From Nostoc sp. FACHB-973 (GTDB taxonomy: Bacteria; Cyanobacteriota; Cyanobacteriia; Cyanobacteriales; Nostocaceae), in contig NZ_JACJSJ010000005.1 in NCBI RefSeq assembly GCF_014698115.1, forward strand, positions 62,001-126,000: a stretch of DNA of 64,000 bases, read 5' to 3'. The notes under the pieces are model-generated. The model was not told the DNA's origin and did not search any database. It saw nothing but the letters and a program-made list of their open reading frames with translations. Numbering within the stretch: the stretch's first letter is position 1; the number at the start of each line of letters is the position of its first letter. The position numbers and the translations under genes are program-made. Below, piece after piece: positions 35,816 to 46,061 of the stretch.

Positions 35816-38800
35816 TTACCCAAGCTTGGGATTAGTCGCTGATGTCACCTTGAAGCTGGCGATTTTCCAAGGCTGTATCGTCAAGATTTGTTGCTCAGAT
35901 GAGAATTCAGGAGCAGTATCAGTAGAACGCTCTAACAAATCTACCGTATTTTTGAGACGAAATCCTAGCTTGCTTTGCAAAGATAACTCGGCTGTTTCTC
36001 CGTGACATTCATAACACCGCAGAATTAATTGCTCTGGGTCATCTTCTGCTGGCTTGAAAGCCATCAAAATCAGATTTTCAGATGATAAATGCAAAAAACT
36101 TGCTCTGTCGGGGGTGGGGAGTGGGGAGTGGGGAGTGGGGAGTGGGGATGAGGGGGATGAGGGGGATGAGGGGGATGAGGGGGATGAGGGAGTGGGGAGT
36201 GGGTTTAGTATCATTTGTAAGGGTGTGTTCAATTCATAGCCACGCTGTACTGTATGGGCTGATTGCCAGCTGTTGGTGTGGGGATACAAGGCATACGTAA
36301 ATTCATGCAAACCTCGGTCAGCTTCTGGGTCTGGCCAATTGGGACTACGTAGGAGTGTAAGACGTAATTGATTGGGCTTGGCATCGTACCCATATTTACA
36401 ATCATTTAGCAAACTAATTCCGTATAAACCCTCGTTTGTCTCGCCTGTTAAATCAGCCCAACGCAAGGCGGGGACTTCCCATTTTGCTTGTTCTGCGGGA
36501 GTTTCTGGTTTAGTTGGACGGCGAATTGCAGCACAGGGAATTTCGTAGGTGGCGAAATCTGCTTCAATATTCAGAGGAAAAGCAGCTTTCACTAATACTT
36601 GATTTTCTTGCCAGTTCACTTTAGAGTAAATTTTCAGCAGAGGTGAACCGGCTTGCAGAATATAATCTTGGCAAAATTCTGATTCGCCCAACTGACGCAC
36701 TACGCGCACACGATTTTCTACCGCGCCTTCTTCTACCCACTCAATAGATTGAAGATTTGTTGGGGGTAAAGGATGCTGGGCATAATTAGGGTCTATATTC
36801 CAAGCATCCCAATATTGACCGCTGTCTTTAAAAGCTTGCAGTTGATTCCCCGCACCACTCAAAACTTCCCGTTGATAAGTTTTATCAAAAACACTTGATA
36901 AATCTCCGGTGTCACGATTGACGACAACTCGCAGGAATTCATTTTCTAAAATCCATTCTGGAGATGGGGGGGATGAGGGGGATGAGGGGGATGAGGGGGA
37001 AAGCCAAAAGAGGCGGTAGCCTACGGGTGGGATGTCGGGGGCGAGAAATAGTAGGGTTGATGGTTGAGATAATTGGGAGACAAGCAATTTACCAGAAGCA
37101 TCGTAAATCTGCCATTGCTGGGTAGTTGTTGCGGGTGTGGGTAAGGTGAGAGAAACTACCTCAGAACGCTGCCAATTGAGAGAATTGAAGATGAAAATAG
37201 GTAAACTATTGGGTTTTGGTGGTTGTGGTAAGGTAATGTGAGATGCGATCGCCAGCAATGATTCTTGTAATATCTTCGTTCCCACTTCTTCGACTTGCTG
37301 CCATTCCGGCAAGGCATCCAGATAAACTTGGGTAATGGAAGAACCAGGCAAAATATCATGAAACTGTTGAAATAAAACCTGTTTCCAAGCTGCTTCAATT
37401 TCGGCTTTGGGATACGTCACACCACAGCTAATATTTGCCAAAGTTGCAAATAGTTCAGCTTCATACAACAAACCTTCACAGCGTCGATTCCAACGTTTTT
37501 GATCTGCGTGGGTAGTGTAGCAGCCGCGATGGAATTCTAAGTATAGTTCGTCATTCCAAGTGGGGAGATGAGGGGATGAGGGAGAATAATTAGTGCTGAC
37601 TCCTGAATTCTGACTCCTGAATTCTGAATTCTGAATTCTGAATTCTGATTGGATTTGCTGTAAATACTTTTCGGCGGTGGTAAATTCTAAGTCTGGGAAG
37701 AAGGGGGATTTTTGCCAGCGTTGGGCGGTTTCTAACATATCACGGGTGGGGCCGCCGCCGTGGTCGCCGACGCCGGGAAGCCAGAGAGATTCTGGTAAAT
37801 CAGTTTGGCTTTGCCACTCTAGGGCGTATGATGCCATTTTAACTGGGTCGATCGCTTCACCGATGGATGCAGACATGAAACTAAAGACTTCGCTGCCATC
37901 AGGCGATCGCCACCAAAAAGCACCATAATCAAATTTAGTAGTATCATTCCACCGCAACTTTTGGGTGACAAAATACTCAATTCCAGCATTAGCGAAAAAC
38001 TGCGGTAAAGTTGCACAAAAACCGAAAGAATCCGGAACCCACACTACAGTAGAAAGCTTGCCAAATTTTTGTTGTATGTATCGCTGACCATACAATAGCT
38101 GACGCACAATCGATTCACCAGCAATCAAGTTCAATTCTGGTTCTACCCACATTCCACCAACAACTTCCCATTTTCCAGCTGCTACTTGTGCTTGAATTGC
38201 CCTAAATAAATCCGGGCGATGTTCCTCAACCCAAGCATAAAGCGCCGGAGTCGAATGACAGAAAATTAACTCCGGAAAATCTGCTTGCAACTTCAAAACC
38301 GATTCAAAAGTGTTTTGGGCTGCATTCCAAGTTTCACTCACAGGCCACAACCATGCTAAATCTAGATGAGCATGACCCAGTAGGAAAATTTTAGATTTTA
38401 GGTCGCACCTTTGGTGCGCTGAAAGCCCAACTTGGATTTTGGATTGAATTAGATTTTGCCTTAACGACTTAACCAACTCTCCCCACTCTGCGTCCTTGGC
38501 GTCTTGGCGGTTCGTTACCTCCCCCACCGCCTCCACCAAAACATCCAACTTCTCAGGTGCAAACTTTTGCAAATAAAGTTGCAAAACAGCCAACTCATCA
38601 GCCACAAAACCCGGATCGGGATTATTATCATCATTAGACTCATAGATAAGGAGCGATCGCACTAAAGCACCATCACAATGTCCCGGACTCACTAACCGCA
38701 AACCGACAATGAATTCTTCCCCTGGCATCACCCCAGGACTCAAAAGCACTCTCGGTGAACAATCAAATAAATCACCCTCCAGCGCTAACTCTCCATTCAC

Positions 38801-39124
38801 ATAAATCTCAGCAGCATCAGCCCACCAAACTAACGCCAGCCGCAAAGATAACCCAGTTAACGGATAACCCTGTAAATCTTGGGGAACCACCAATTTTTGT
38901 ACCAGCCATAGCACTTTTTTCCCGCCTGTCCAAGCAATATGTTCTTTAGCATTCAACTCGACAGGTTGCCAATTAGACAAATCAGAAGGTGGAACATCAG
39001 TAATTCTTTCATCAGATTCTCGGTATAACCAGCTAGACTGGAGATTAACTTGAGAAAAAGAGCGCAGTTGCTCAATTGCTTGTGAGATTAAATTGGTCTG
39101 AGATTCAGGGATAATTGGGGTCAT
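35816..39124 (-). CDS. GH38 alpha-mannosidase with repeat-derived insertions
   Basis: 1102 residues. The GH38 catalytic domain starts near residue 245: GHAHLDLAWLWPVSET (metal-binding His and Asp), VGGMWVEPELNLIAGES and WVPDSFGFCATLPQ (nucleophile Asp in PDSFG). A lectin-like N-terminal domain precedes it and beta-rich domains follow. It hydrolyses alpha-mannosides, probably in the cytoplasm since no signal peptide is seen. Five stretches look like in-phase insertions of intergenic repeats: about 202-214 (NRQDAKDAE), 224-246, 491-522 (SEFRIQNSEFRSQNS), 707-722 (SPSSPSSP) and 976-1006 (TPSSPSSPSSP). They lie around or between the domains, so the enzyme may still fold. Confidence 0.88.
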   Translation of the reverse strand: MTPIIPESQTNLISQAIEQLRSFSQVNLQSSWLYRESDERITDVPPSDLSNWQPVELNAKEHIAWTGGKKVLWLVQKLVVPQDLQGYPLTGLSLRLALVWWADAAEIYVNGELALEGDLFDCSPRVLLSPGVMPGEEFIVGLRLVSPGHCDGALVRSLLIYESNDDNNPDPGFVADELAVLQLYLQKFAPEKLDVLVEAVGEVTNRQDAKDAEWGELVKSLRQNLIQSKIQVGLSAHQRCDLKSKIFLLGHAHLDLAWLWPVSETWNAAQNTFESVLKLQADFPELIFCHSTPALYAWVEEHRPDLFRAIQAQVAAGKWEVVGGMWVEPELNLIAGESIVRQLLYGQRYIQQKFGKLSTVVWVPDSFGFCATLPQFFANAGIEYFVTQKLRWNDTTKFDYGAFWWRSPDGSEVFSFMSASIGEAIDPVKMASYALEWQSQTDLPESLWLPGVGDHGGGPTRDMLETAQRWQKSPFFPDLEFTTAEKYLQQIQSEFRIQNSEFRSQNSGVSTNYSPSSPHLPTWNDELYLEFHRGCYTTHADQKRWNRRCEGLLYEAELFATLANISCGVTYPKAEIEAAWKQVLFQQFHDILPGSSITQVYLDALPEWQQVEEVGTKILQESLLAIASHITLPQPPKPNSLPIFIFNSLNWQRSEVVSLTLPTPATTTQQWQIYDASGKLLVSQLSQPSTLLFLAPDIPPVGYRLFWLSPSSPSSPSSPPSPEWILENEFLRVVVNRDTGDLSSVFDKTYQREVLSGAGNQLQAFKDSGQYWDAWNIDPNYAQHPLPPTNLQSIEWVEEGAVENRVRVVRQLGESEFCQDYILQAGSPLLKIYSKVNWQENQVLVKAAFPLNIEADFATYEIPCAAIRRPTKPETPAEQAKWEVPALRWADLTGETNEGLYGISLLNDCKYGYDAKPNQLRLTLLRSPNWPDPEADRGLHEFTYALYPHTNSWQSAHTVQRGYELNTPLQMILNPLPTPSSPSSPSSPSSPSSPLPTPHSPLPTPDRASFLHLSSENLILMAFKPAEDDPEQLILRCYECHGETAELSLQSKLGFRLKNTVDLLERSTDTAPEFSSEQQILTIQPWKIASFKVTSATNPKLG

Positions 39125-39369
39125 ATTTTCGCTAAAATGAGGTCACACAATCATTAACAGTTTGTGGTTTTTATCAAGGAGAATTCAGAACTCAGGAGTC
39201 AGAATTCAGTATAAATTGTAGTCATCTTCCTTATTAAAACTCTATTCCTTTATAGTTAGAATATTCACCAATTCTGAATTTTGAATTCTGACTACTGACT
39301 CCTGACTCCTGTTTATTGTTTGGCGGGAGTCTCAGAACTAAACAAGACTCGAACTAAAAAATTACTATT
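39125..39369. repeat. AGAATTCAGGAGTC-type repeats, divergent promoter region
   Basis: Copies at 39180-39210 and in opposite orientation at 39271-39312 flank the AT-rich stretch that should hold the promoters of the mannosidase gene and the next gene. Confidence 0.55.
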
Positions 39370-41019
39370 ATGTCTTCTGGTTCCTCTGGTCGTTATCAAA
39401 GTAGACTATTTAATTTTGTCCACCAGCAATCTCGGCGGTTGACACAACAGTGGGAATACACCTTCCGGCATTTACAAGTTGCCACTAAGTGGGGTGTGGA
39501 ATTACTACTTTACCCAGTGTATCTACTGCTTCAGCCATCTGAATCAGATGCTAAAACGCTACACACCAAAGAACCACAATCCCGGCTCAACTTACCATCA
39601 AATGATACCGATTTTCAGCCGGAAATCGATCTAAGTGTTGATACTCCTATTGAAAATGTATTAGAGACAATTTATTATCTGTCATCCCAAGAGGCGATCG
39701 CTACTCCTGAAAAAACCTCTCAACCTTTCAATCCTTGGGGTTTTTTGGGATTTTTCTGGCAAAAATCTATACCTAAAAACTCGACAAATAACACTAACAT
39801 TATTCATTCCTCAACTATTACAGACAATTCAGCCGCAAGTATCGAATCTTCACAGTCAGAAAATACTCTTAAGCGGCATCTTGCAGTTGTGCGGGGAATT
39901 GCGACAAATTTACTAAATCGGAATTTGGTACTTGTTACCGCTGAAAATGAAATTCTCGATATTTTGACACCCCAGCAGCAGGCAAAACTAGAAGACCGAA
40001 TTATTAGTGAAGTTGCTAATTACTGGCAGTGTTGGCGATTGGCTGAAGCTAAAAAAGAAAAAGAATTATTACCCAAAATTGACAGTTTATTAGCAAAACT
40101 TACTGGAAAAGATACAGTCAAGATTCCAATATTATCCCAAGGAATATCGAACAATTTAGTTGATTCAAGTAAATTATTCACATTTTTAGATGTAGCCATT
40201 GCCAAAGTAGAATCAAATGCTTTAATCCCCGTTCAACAACGTAGCCAAGAAATTGTCCAGACTGCCCAAACTCAGTTAAATATATTTCTTTATGGCAAAG
40301 AACAGTTAACTGCTAAGGGAGAAATTGCAGTCAACCCTGACGATTTGGAAACTCATACATTGAATTTTCAGGCTTTAATTGAAGCAGCGCTTAATTACTT
40401 TTTTGGCGTTGGTACTAGAAAAACACTTGAGTCAACAACTGCTGATGAGCAATCAGGTAGAGTATTATTTCATCGCCCAAAAAAAGCTTTATCTGAAAGC
40501 CGTGAGTTGCAAAACCAAGATTTAACTGATGATCCTTGGTTAGCGTGGGGTGATTTGTTTGGTGACACCGAGACGCTTGCAGACAAGCCAATTACGCTTT
40601 CTGAAAACACAACTCCTGCTTTAGCTTCAAGTTTATCAGCAGGGCTTTCTTGGCCAAAGAATTGGACTCCAGAACAGTCGAAAGCCAAATCTGATTTAGT
40701 ACAAATAAAAAAAACAACCCGTCATCTCGCCTCAATTCCTAAAACGTCTGCAAAAGTTACCTCTGTCAAACAAACTGAAGGGATTATTTCCCAATATAAT
40801 AGCGAAAATCATAAAGGAGAAATTTTTCAACAGCAGTTTTATCAAAGCACTGAAGTTGAAGCACAGCCAGACTGGATAGAAACCAAAGTAACTGCAACAG
40901 GTTATGAAAAGCACCCCCTAGAGAAAGTTTTGGAATGGCTTGATTTTGTTATGCTTTGGTTAGAAGAGATATTTGTTAAAGCTTTTCAGTCGTTACAACG
41001 AGTGTGGCAAGGTAAATAA
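39370..41019 (+). CDS. Conserved cyanobacterial hypothetical protein
   Basis: 549 residues starting MSSGSSGRYQSRLFNFVHQQ. Not recognised. An N-terminal amphipathic/hydrophobic part (WGVELLLYPVYLLLQP) is followed by low-complexity, Ser/Thr/Gln-rich linkers, a helical centre (about 175-345) and a hydrophobic C-terminal helix (EWLDFVMLWLEEIFVKAFQSLQR). The general look is a soluble or peripheral membrane protein of structural type. No enzyme motif was seen. Confidence 0.65.
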   Translation: MSSGSSGRYQSRLFNFVHQQSRRLTQQWEYTFRHLQVATKWGVELLLYPVYLLLQPSESDAKTLHTKEPQSRLNLPSNDTDFQPEIDLSVDTPIENVLETIYYLSSQEAIATPEKTSQPFNPWGFLGFFWQKSIPKNSTNNTNIIHSSTITDNSAASIESSQSENTLKRHLAVVRGIATNLLNRNLVLVTAENEILDILTPQQQAKLEDRIISEVANYWQCWRLAEAKKEKELLPKIDSLLAKLTGKDTVKIPILSQGISNNLVDSSKLFTFLDVAIAKVESNALIPVQQRSQEIVQTAQTQLNIFLYGKEQLTAKGEIAVNPDDLETHTLNFQALIEAALNYFFGVGTRKTLESTTADEQSGRVLFHRPKKALSESRELQNQDLTDDPWLAWGDLFGDTETLADKPITLSENTTPALASSLSAGLSWPKNWTPEQSKAKSDLVQIKKTTRHLASIPKTSAKVTSVKQTEGIISQYNSENHKGEIFQQQFYQSTEVEAQPDWIETKVTATGYEKHPLEKVLEWLDFVMLWLEEIFVKAFQSLQRVWQGK

Positions 41020-41579
<560 letters not shown>

Positions 41580-41876
41580 GTGAAAATTATTGTTTATTGT
41601 AAATATTTCAATTTCCAAAATCCACTAGAGAAACCAAAGATTGAAACGTTTGTAGTGGATGTATCTCAAATTCCTCAAGTAGGTGAAACAATTGTTGTTG
41701 AGAGAATTTCAGCCCAAAAACAGTTTGTGATTATTTTTGAATACATTGTAACAGCAGTTCAGTTTAATGCTTCTAAAGAATCGGCTGATTCAGCAGATGC
41801 TCAAGTAAGCGCATTTTTAAACCACTGTTGGGAGGGAACATCAAATTTCAAAATTACGAACTTTTTAGAGAAATAA
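41580..41876 (+). CDS. Small hypothetical protein
   Basis: 98 residues from a GTG at 41580 (VKIIVYCKYFNFQNPLEK). Beta-rich (TFVVDVSQIPQVGETIVVE, FVIIFEYIVTAVQF) and cytoplasmic by composition. No family recognised. No clear Shine-Dalgarno, but the frame is protein-like. It converges on the acyltransferase gene four bases away. Confidence 0.45.
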   Translation: MKIIVYCKYFNFQNPLEKPKIETFVVDVSQIPQVGETIVVERISAQKQFVIIFEYIVTAVQFNASKESADSADAQVSAFLNHCWEGTSNFKITNFLEK

Positions 41877-41880
41877 TTTT

Positions 41881-42825
41881 TTACCACAACATGTGATTGA
41901 GAAAATAATGTAACAGTTTTAAGCCTGTTGGTTCCTGATAATTAGTTGGTAACAGAGAAAGCATTGCTTTCTCTAGAGTTTCCAAAGCTACATCTACTTC
42001 CTGTCGCTTTGGCCTGGTTGTTGAGGGAAAGTGTAACGGTTCACCCACCCGTATAGTTAACTTTTTTCTCAAATAAAGGTCATGAGTTCCAATCAGTGCA
42101 ACTGGAATAATCGGTACGCCACCACGCAAGGCATAAATTATAGTCCCACGCTTCAACGGCAGATGCAACTGAGCCTCAGCAGTTCCCAATCGTCCTTCGG
42201 GAAACAGAATCATCCCATCGCCACGAGCCAAAATTGATAAAATAATTCGGTCTATCTGTCGCAATGTCTGTATATCTTCGCCTGTGGGTACTGTTTGTTC
42301 AATTGCTGCGGCTAGCTCAACTAAATCTTCTCTTCCTGCTTTAGCCGCTTTCATCACAGCTACTTCTTCTTTCCACACCCGTTTTAAAGGAATTACACCT
42401 CCTGCAAAACCCAGGATGAAGCGCTTCCACCACTTATTATAAAGAGTACGAGCATCCCCCAGAATATAGTAATAAGGTTGGGTGGGAAGTTCGCCTAACA
42501 GGAGTAATGGATCGATATGGTGGAGATGGTTAACTGCTAAAATTGCTGGTTGCTGAGGTATTCTTTCACCGTTTTCGACCTGGACTTGGAAAAGAGTATG
42601 CATGAGCGATCGCATTATAAACCGACGTAGCCCAGGATTAGCTCTAGGTTCAGAATTCTCTTGATTAATGGCGTCAAGATGATTCAGAGTTTCCTCAATG
42701 ATTTGGCGAACAGCGCGATCGCCAGCCGCAGCTACACCCTCTTTTACCCGCTCAATGGTAGCATCAGTCAGGGGTGGTAAAGTTTCTGATTGGGTATTAT
42801 TTTCTTGCTGATGACTCGATGTCAA
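41881..42825 (-). CDS. PlsC-family 1-acyl-glycerol-3-phosphate acyltransferase
   Basis: 314 residues. The acyltransferase motifs are present: H-x4-D in VNHLHHIDPLLL (block I), the Arg-bearing WWKRFILGFAGGVIPLKR region (block II) and FPEGRLG (block III), then VPIIPVALIG (block IV). Such enzymes add the second acyl chain in phosphatidic acid synthesis; several paralogues occur in cyanobacteria, so lipid specificity is unsure. The N-terminal 85 residues are a helical lead-in. Confidence 0.83.
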   Translation of the reverse strand: MTSSHQQENNTQSETLPPLTDATIERVKEGVAAAGDRAVRQIIEETLNHLDAINQENSEPRANPGLRRFIMRSLMHTLFQVQVENGERIPQQPAILAVNHLHHIDPLLLLGELPTQPYYYILGDARTLYNKWWKRFILGFAGGVIPLKRVWKEEVAVMKAAKAGREDLVELAAAIEQTVPTGEDIQTLRQIDRIILSILARGDGMILFPEGRLGTAEAQLHLPLKRGTIIYALRGGVPIIPVALIGTHDLYLRKKLTIRVGEPLHFPSTTRPKRQEVDVALETLEKAMLSLLPTNYQEPTGLKLLHYFLNHMLW

Positions 42826-43203
42826 AAGATTTTAAATTTTGGATTTTGGATTTTGGATTCACCGCACCGATAAACGGATGGCGGTTTTGTCTGTTTTCAT
42901 CCTAGCAGAATCTCTAAAAAATCAAGCTACTACAGCACGACGTAAATAAACCAACCATTTGAAATGTCTCAAACCCTTATCAACAGGTAATTACGAATTA
43001 CGAATTACGAATTACGAATTACGAATTACGAATTACGAATTACGAATTACGAATTACGAATTACACCTTGCGGTACTAGTGTCATCCTGTTCAGTAAGTC
43101 CCGTTGAAGATAGTAATTCTTCCGAAAGCTGGAAGCGATTTTCTTTACAATATACCTTGATAAACTATTACTTAATTGGGAAAAAGCGTAACAAATTAAT
43201 CTG
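42826..43203. other. Divergent intergenic region with ATTACGA array
   Basis: Contains TTTTGGA heptamers (42838-42862) just before the acyltransferase start and the ATTACGA array (42987-43066). The rest, 43067-43203, is presumably the hydrolase promoter region; no other gene was seen. Confidence 0.65.
42987..43066. repeat. Perfect tandem array of the heptamer ATTACGA (about 11 copies)
   Basis: Uninterrupted head-to-tail ATTACGA units. Heptamer STRRs are typical of heterocystous cyanobacteria. The array can be translated (NYELRIT repeats), but that is an artefact of its periodicity. Confidence 0.92.
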
Positions 43204-44100
43204 ATGAGCCACCATAAAGAAGGTACATTTCAAGGTGTTGGGAAACTAGAACTGTATTACCAAAGTTGGTATCCAGAGGGGAAGGTGAAGGCGATATTAG
43301 CGATCGTACATGGATTGGGAGCGCATAGCGATCGCTACGATAACGTAATTCAGCATTTAATACCCAAGGAATACGCTGTCTACAGTTTTGATTTGCGCGG
43401 TCATGGACGTTCACCAGGTCAGCAAGGCCACATTAATAGTTGGAGTGAGTTTCGTGAAGACTTGCGAGCTTTTTTAGAGTTCATTAAAACCCAACAGCCA
43501 GGAAGCCCAATTTTTCTTTTAGGTCATAGCTTAGGCTCAGTAATTGTCTTAGATTATACTCTGCGTTATCCCCAGGAAGCATCTGCATTACAAGGTGTAA
43601 TTACCTTAGCACCAGCTCTCGGAAAAGTTGGGGTGTCAAAAATTCGGTTACTCATAGGAAAACTGCTCTCACGAGTCTGGCCGCGTTTCACCTTGAATAC
43701 CGGGCTTGATGTTTCTGCTGCTTCGCGGGATGAGAAAATTTTAGCAGCCTACGCCCAAGATTCCTTGCGCCATACTAGAGCCAGCGCCCGTCTAGCTACA
43801 GAATTCCTGACTACTGTTGATTGGGTTAATGCCCACGTTGCTGATTGGCAATTACCATTGTTAATTCTTCACGGTGGAGCAGACCGAGTAACTCTACCTG
43901 AAGGAGGGAAAATTTTTTGTCAGCGGGTGAGTTCCCCAGATAAACTGAGAATCGAGTATCCAGGTGCTTATCACGAGCTTCAAAATGACCTGAATTATCA
44001 AGAAGTACTGGCTGATTTAGAAAATTGGTTGGAGCGACATTTACCATGTCAGACAGCACTGGGAGGAGAAAGCGCTAAGTCAGATTTTCCTGGTTCTTAG
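43204..44100 (+). CDS. Alpha/beta hydrolase, monoacylglycerol lipase/lysophospholipase-like
   Basis: 298 residues. The serine nucleophile lies in GHSLGSVI, the acid in ILHGGADRVTLPEGG and the His in YPGAYHELQND, in the normal order. The N-terminal IVHGLGAHSDRYDNVIQHL holds the oxyanion region. This is the pattern of monoglyceride lipases and lysophospholipases (Hydrolase_4). It is divergent from the acyltransferase gene, so a lipid-related role is plausible. Confidence 0.82.
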   Translation: MSHHKEGTFQGVGKLELYYQSWYPEGKVKAILAIVHGLGAHSDRYDNVIQHLIPKEYAVYSFDLRGHGRSPGQQGHINSWSEFREDLRAFLEFIKTQQPGSPIFLLGHSLGSVIVLDYTLRYPQEASALQGVITLAPALGKVGVSKIRLLIGKLLSRVWPRFTLNTGLDVSAASRDEKILAAYAQDSLRHTRASARLATEFLTTVDWVNAHVADWQLPLLILHGGADRVTLPEGGKIFCQRVSSPDKLRIEYPGAYHELQNDLNYQEVLADLENWLERHLPCQTALGGESAKSDFPGS

Positions 44101-44140
44101 CTTTGAGTACATGAGACTTGATTACTGGTAAACAGTAGAG

Positions 44141-44470
44141 TCAGTTATTTAAATTATCTGAAAAATATGTTGCAGAGGATTGAGAGTTTTTCACAGCCAA
44201 GATAGGTTCTCCCTTAACTCCTCCACGGGTAAGAGTACAAATTTTATAAAGGTTTTCACACTCAAAGATTGCCAAAACTAGCTCTTTTCCTGTTTGGTAA
44301 GAGGATGGTAAAGGTTTACCCACCTCGCATTCCATATCAGTTTCATTGTCACACCACTGTAATTTCCAAATGCGCTTTTCGGTTATTGGTGCTTGTAGAG
44401 ACTGAGCAAGAGCATTATACACCTGTTCAGCTTTCACATCATCCTTGGCTGCTGGAACAAAAAACTTCAT
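44141..44470 (-). CDS. Conserved hypothetical protein
   Basis: 109 residues, MKFFVPAAKDDVKAEQVYNA..., not recognised. Mixed alpha/beta composition with KLQWCDNETDMECEVGKPLP in the middle; no membrane segment. It is on the same strand as the xisH/xisI pair, 102 bases downstream. Function unknown. Confidence 0.5.
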   Translation of the reverse strand: MKFFVPAAKDDVKAEQVYNALAQSLQAPITEKRIWKLQWCDNETDMECEVGKPLPSSYQTGKELVLAIFECENLYKICTLTRGGVKGEPILAVKNSQSSATYFSDNLNN

Positions 44471-44572
44471 AGGCTTTGATTACAAATAACGTGGGTTTCA
44501 TTAGCACCAGCGTAACGCACTATTTATTTTGAGAGTCAAGTGTGTGTATGTCTCAATGAGAAACTATTTTGC

Positions 44573-44902
44573 CTACCCTGCTGCAAACTCAGTAAACTTC
44601 CGTTTGTAGGGAGCGTGAAAACCTAAAACAATATCTTGTTTTGGTACTCCAGCAGTTACTAATTCATTAGCTACTCCAACCTCCGTTCCATCTCGCTGAA
44701 TCCAAATTTTGCCATCTTTAATATCAACATGGATGATGCAACCATATACCCGCCTCAGTTCTTCCCATCCCAAATGAATAACTTGGTAATGGTCGCGGTC
44801 TGTATCAAAAATTAGCTGTATTTCTGTATCATCGTTTGAATGGTGAATTGAATGACTTTTCAGGATTGTCTGTACTAATTCACGGTAGTTTATTCCTTCC
44901 AT
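44573..44902 (-). CDS. xisI: XisI-like protein
   Basis: 109 residues, MEGINYRELVQTILKSHSIH, with TDRDHYQVIHLGWEELRRVYG and GVANELVTAGVPKQDIVLGFHAP, the standard XisI blocks. In Anabaena PCC 7120 XisI with XisH controls excision of the fdxN element, but most cyanobacterial XisH/XisI pairs are far from any such element, and none is visible here. Its start overlaps the end of xisH by 13 bases. Confidence 0.85.
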   Translation of the reverse strand: MEGINYRELVQTILKSHSIHHSNDDTEIQLIFDTDRDHYQVIHLGWEELRRVYGCIIHVDIKDGKIWIQRDGTEVGVANELVTAGVPKQDIVLGFHAPYKRKFTEFAAG

Positions 44903-45306
44903 AGTAAAACCTCTTTTTTAACTGGTTCAAAAATTAGAAGCTTGAGCCTATGTTCAGCAATTATCTCTTGAATAAACGGTCGAACAAAAAAATCTTGATA
45001 AATATCTTCAGAAATTGCCAAGTATAAAACTCTATCAGGATGCTTTTTGCGTAATGCTGAACGGTACGTGAGCGTCTGACCAAGAGCTACATAAAAATCA
45101 CTAATTTCTGATGCACCAATGAAAGACTTAATCTCAACTGCGATTTTTTGACCAGCCTTTTGAGCAGCTAAAATTCTTTCTGCTCCTAAGTCTACATAAA
45201 ACTCTATTTCATCAACTTTAATCGATAGAGGGTCATGGGTAATTGTCCAATTATCTTTTTCTAAAGCTGAACGAACAGCATTGTGAAAAATGTCTTTAGC
45301 TGACAT
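44890..45306 (-). CDS. xisH: XisH-like PD-(D/E)XK protein
   Basis: Start taken at 45306 (MSAKDIFHNAVRSALEKDNW, 138 aa); a frame start 15 codons earlier lacks support. VDLGAERILAAQKAGQKIAV followed by EIKSF gives the D...E-x-K arrangement of endonuclease-fold proteins. It overlaps xisI (13 bases), so the two are translationally coupled. Role: excision-controlling factor in name, possibly a toxin/nuclease-type pair; unknown in this context. Confidence 0.85.
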   Translation of the reverse strand: MSAKDIFHNAVRSALEKDNWTITHDPLSIKVDEIEFYVDLGAERILAAQKAGQKIAVEIKSFIGASEISDFYVALGQTLTYRSALRKKHPDRVLYLAISEDIYQDFFVRPFIQEIIAEHRLKLLIFEPVKKEVLLWKE

Positions 45307-45462
45307 AAGATGATTATAAATATATTCACTGGCAGTTTTTGTTGGCAGCAACTAGAAAAGCTCTACTAAAATCAGCAGTTTGTTTTGGTACTTTTAGACT
45401 AAATATTGTAGCAGGGTAACCTAGTATATCCCAGTAGGAAAATTTTCCGCTGTCTATCTTTG

Positions 45463-45966
45463 TTAGCCCACTTGTGGAGGTATTTCATATTCGTAGCGAG
45501 AGACCAAAAAATCACCAACTTGTCTGTCGCTGTGATAGCGGAAACCAAAGCTTTCATATACTTTTCTCAGGCGCGGACGCGAAGCATCGCAATCCAAACG
45601 TAAGTAAAGTTTACCAAGTGTTTGCGCGTGTTCAATAGCCCAAGTGAGTAACGCTGAAGAGACTTTACCGCCAGAATAACGTCGTCGAACTGCAAGGCGA
45701 TGTACGAATGCTGACTCTTGTTGAGAAATGTCCGGCCAGAAAAGTAAATCTTCTAGCTGAAACTTGATTGTACCAGCTGGTTCACCTGCCCACTCAGCAA
45801 TGAAAAACAATCCATTAGCAACATCTTCAGATATATTTTCTGGTGAAACTTCACTATCACGCCACAGAGGTATACCACGCTGCTGGAGCCACAAAGCTGC
45901 TTCTAACAAAATATCCGAGACTATAAAGGTATCTTGTATGGTTGCTTGGCGAATTGAGATGTACAT
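45463..45966 (-). CDS. GNAT-family N-acetyltransferase
   Basis: 167 residues starting MYISIRQATIQDTFIVSDIL. The acetyl-CoA-binding region is VHRLAVRRRYSGGKVSSALL (R-x-x-G-x-A-like loop), followed by LYLRLDCDASRPRLRKVYESFGF, the usual beta5-alpha4 of the fold. The substrate is unknown. It lies between mnmE and xisH on the same strand. Confidence 0.78.
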   Translation of the reverse strand: MYISIRQATIQDTFIVSDILLEAALWLQQRGIPLWRDSEVSPENISEDVANGLFFIAEWAGEPAGTIKFQLEDLLFWPDISQQESAFVHRLAVRRRYSGGKVSSALLTWAIEHAQTLGKLYLRLDCDASRPRLRKVYESFGFRYHSDRQVGDFLVSRYEYEIPPQVG

Positions 45967-46061
45967 TTAGTTATTAATTGTAGATGTAATTGAACGGCAG
46001 TAAAATTTGACAAACATTAGTATAAATGTTGGGTTGCATTTAGCTGCAACCAATATGCAAT

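Noticed and set aside
42959-43204. 81-codon frame NYELRIT...
   Set aside because: Translation of the ATTACGA heptamer array.
45764-45970. Plus-strand ORF antisense to the GNAT gene
   Set aside because: Shadow frame with no motif or ribosome-binding site.
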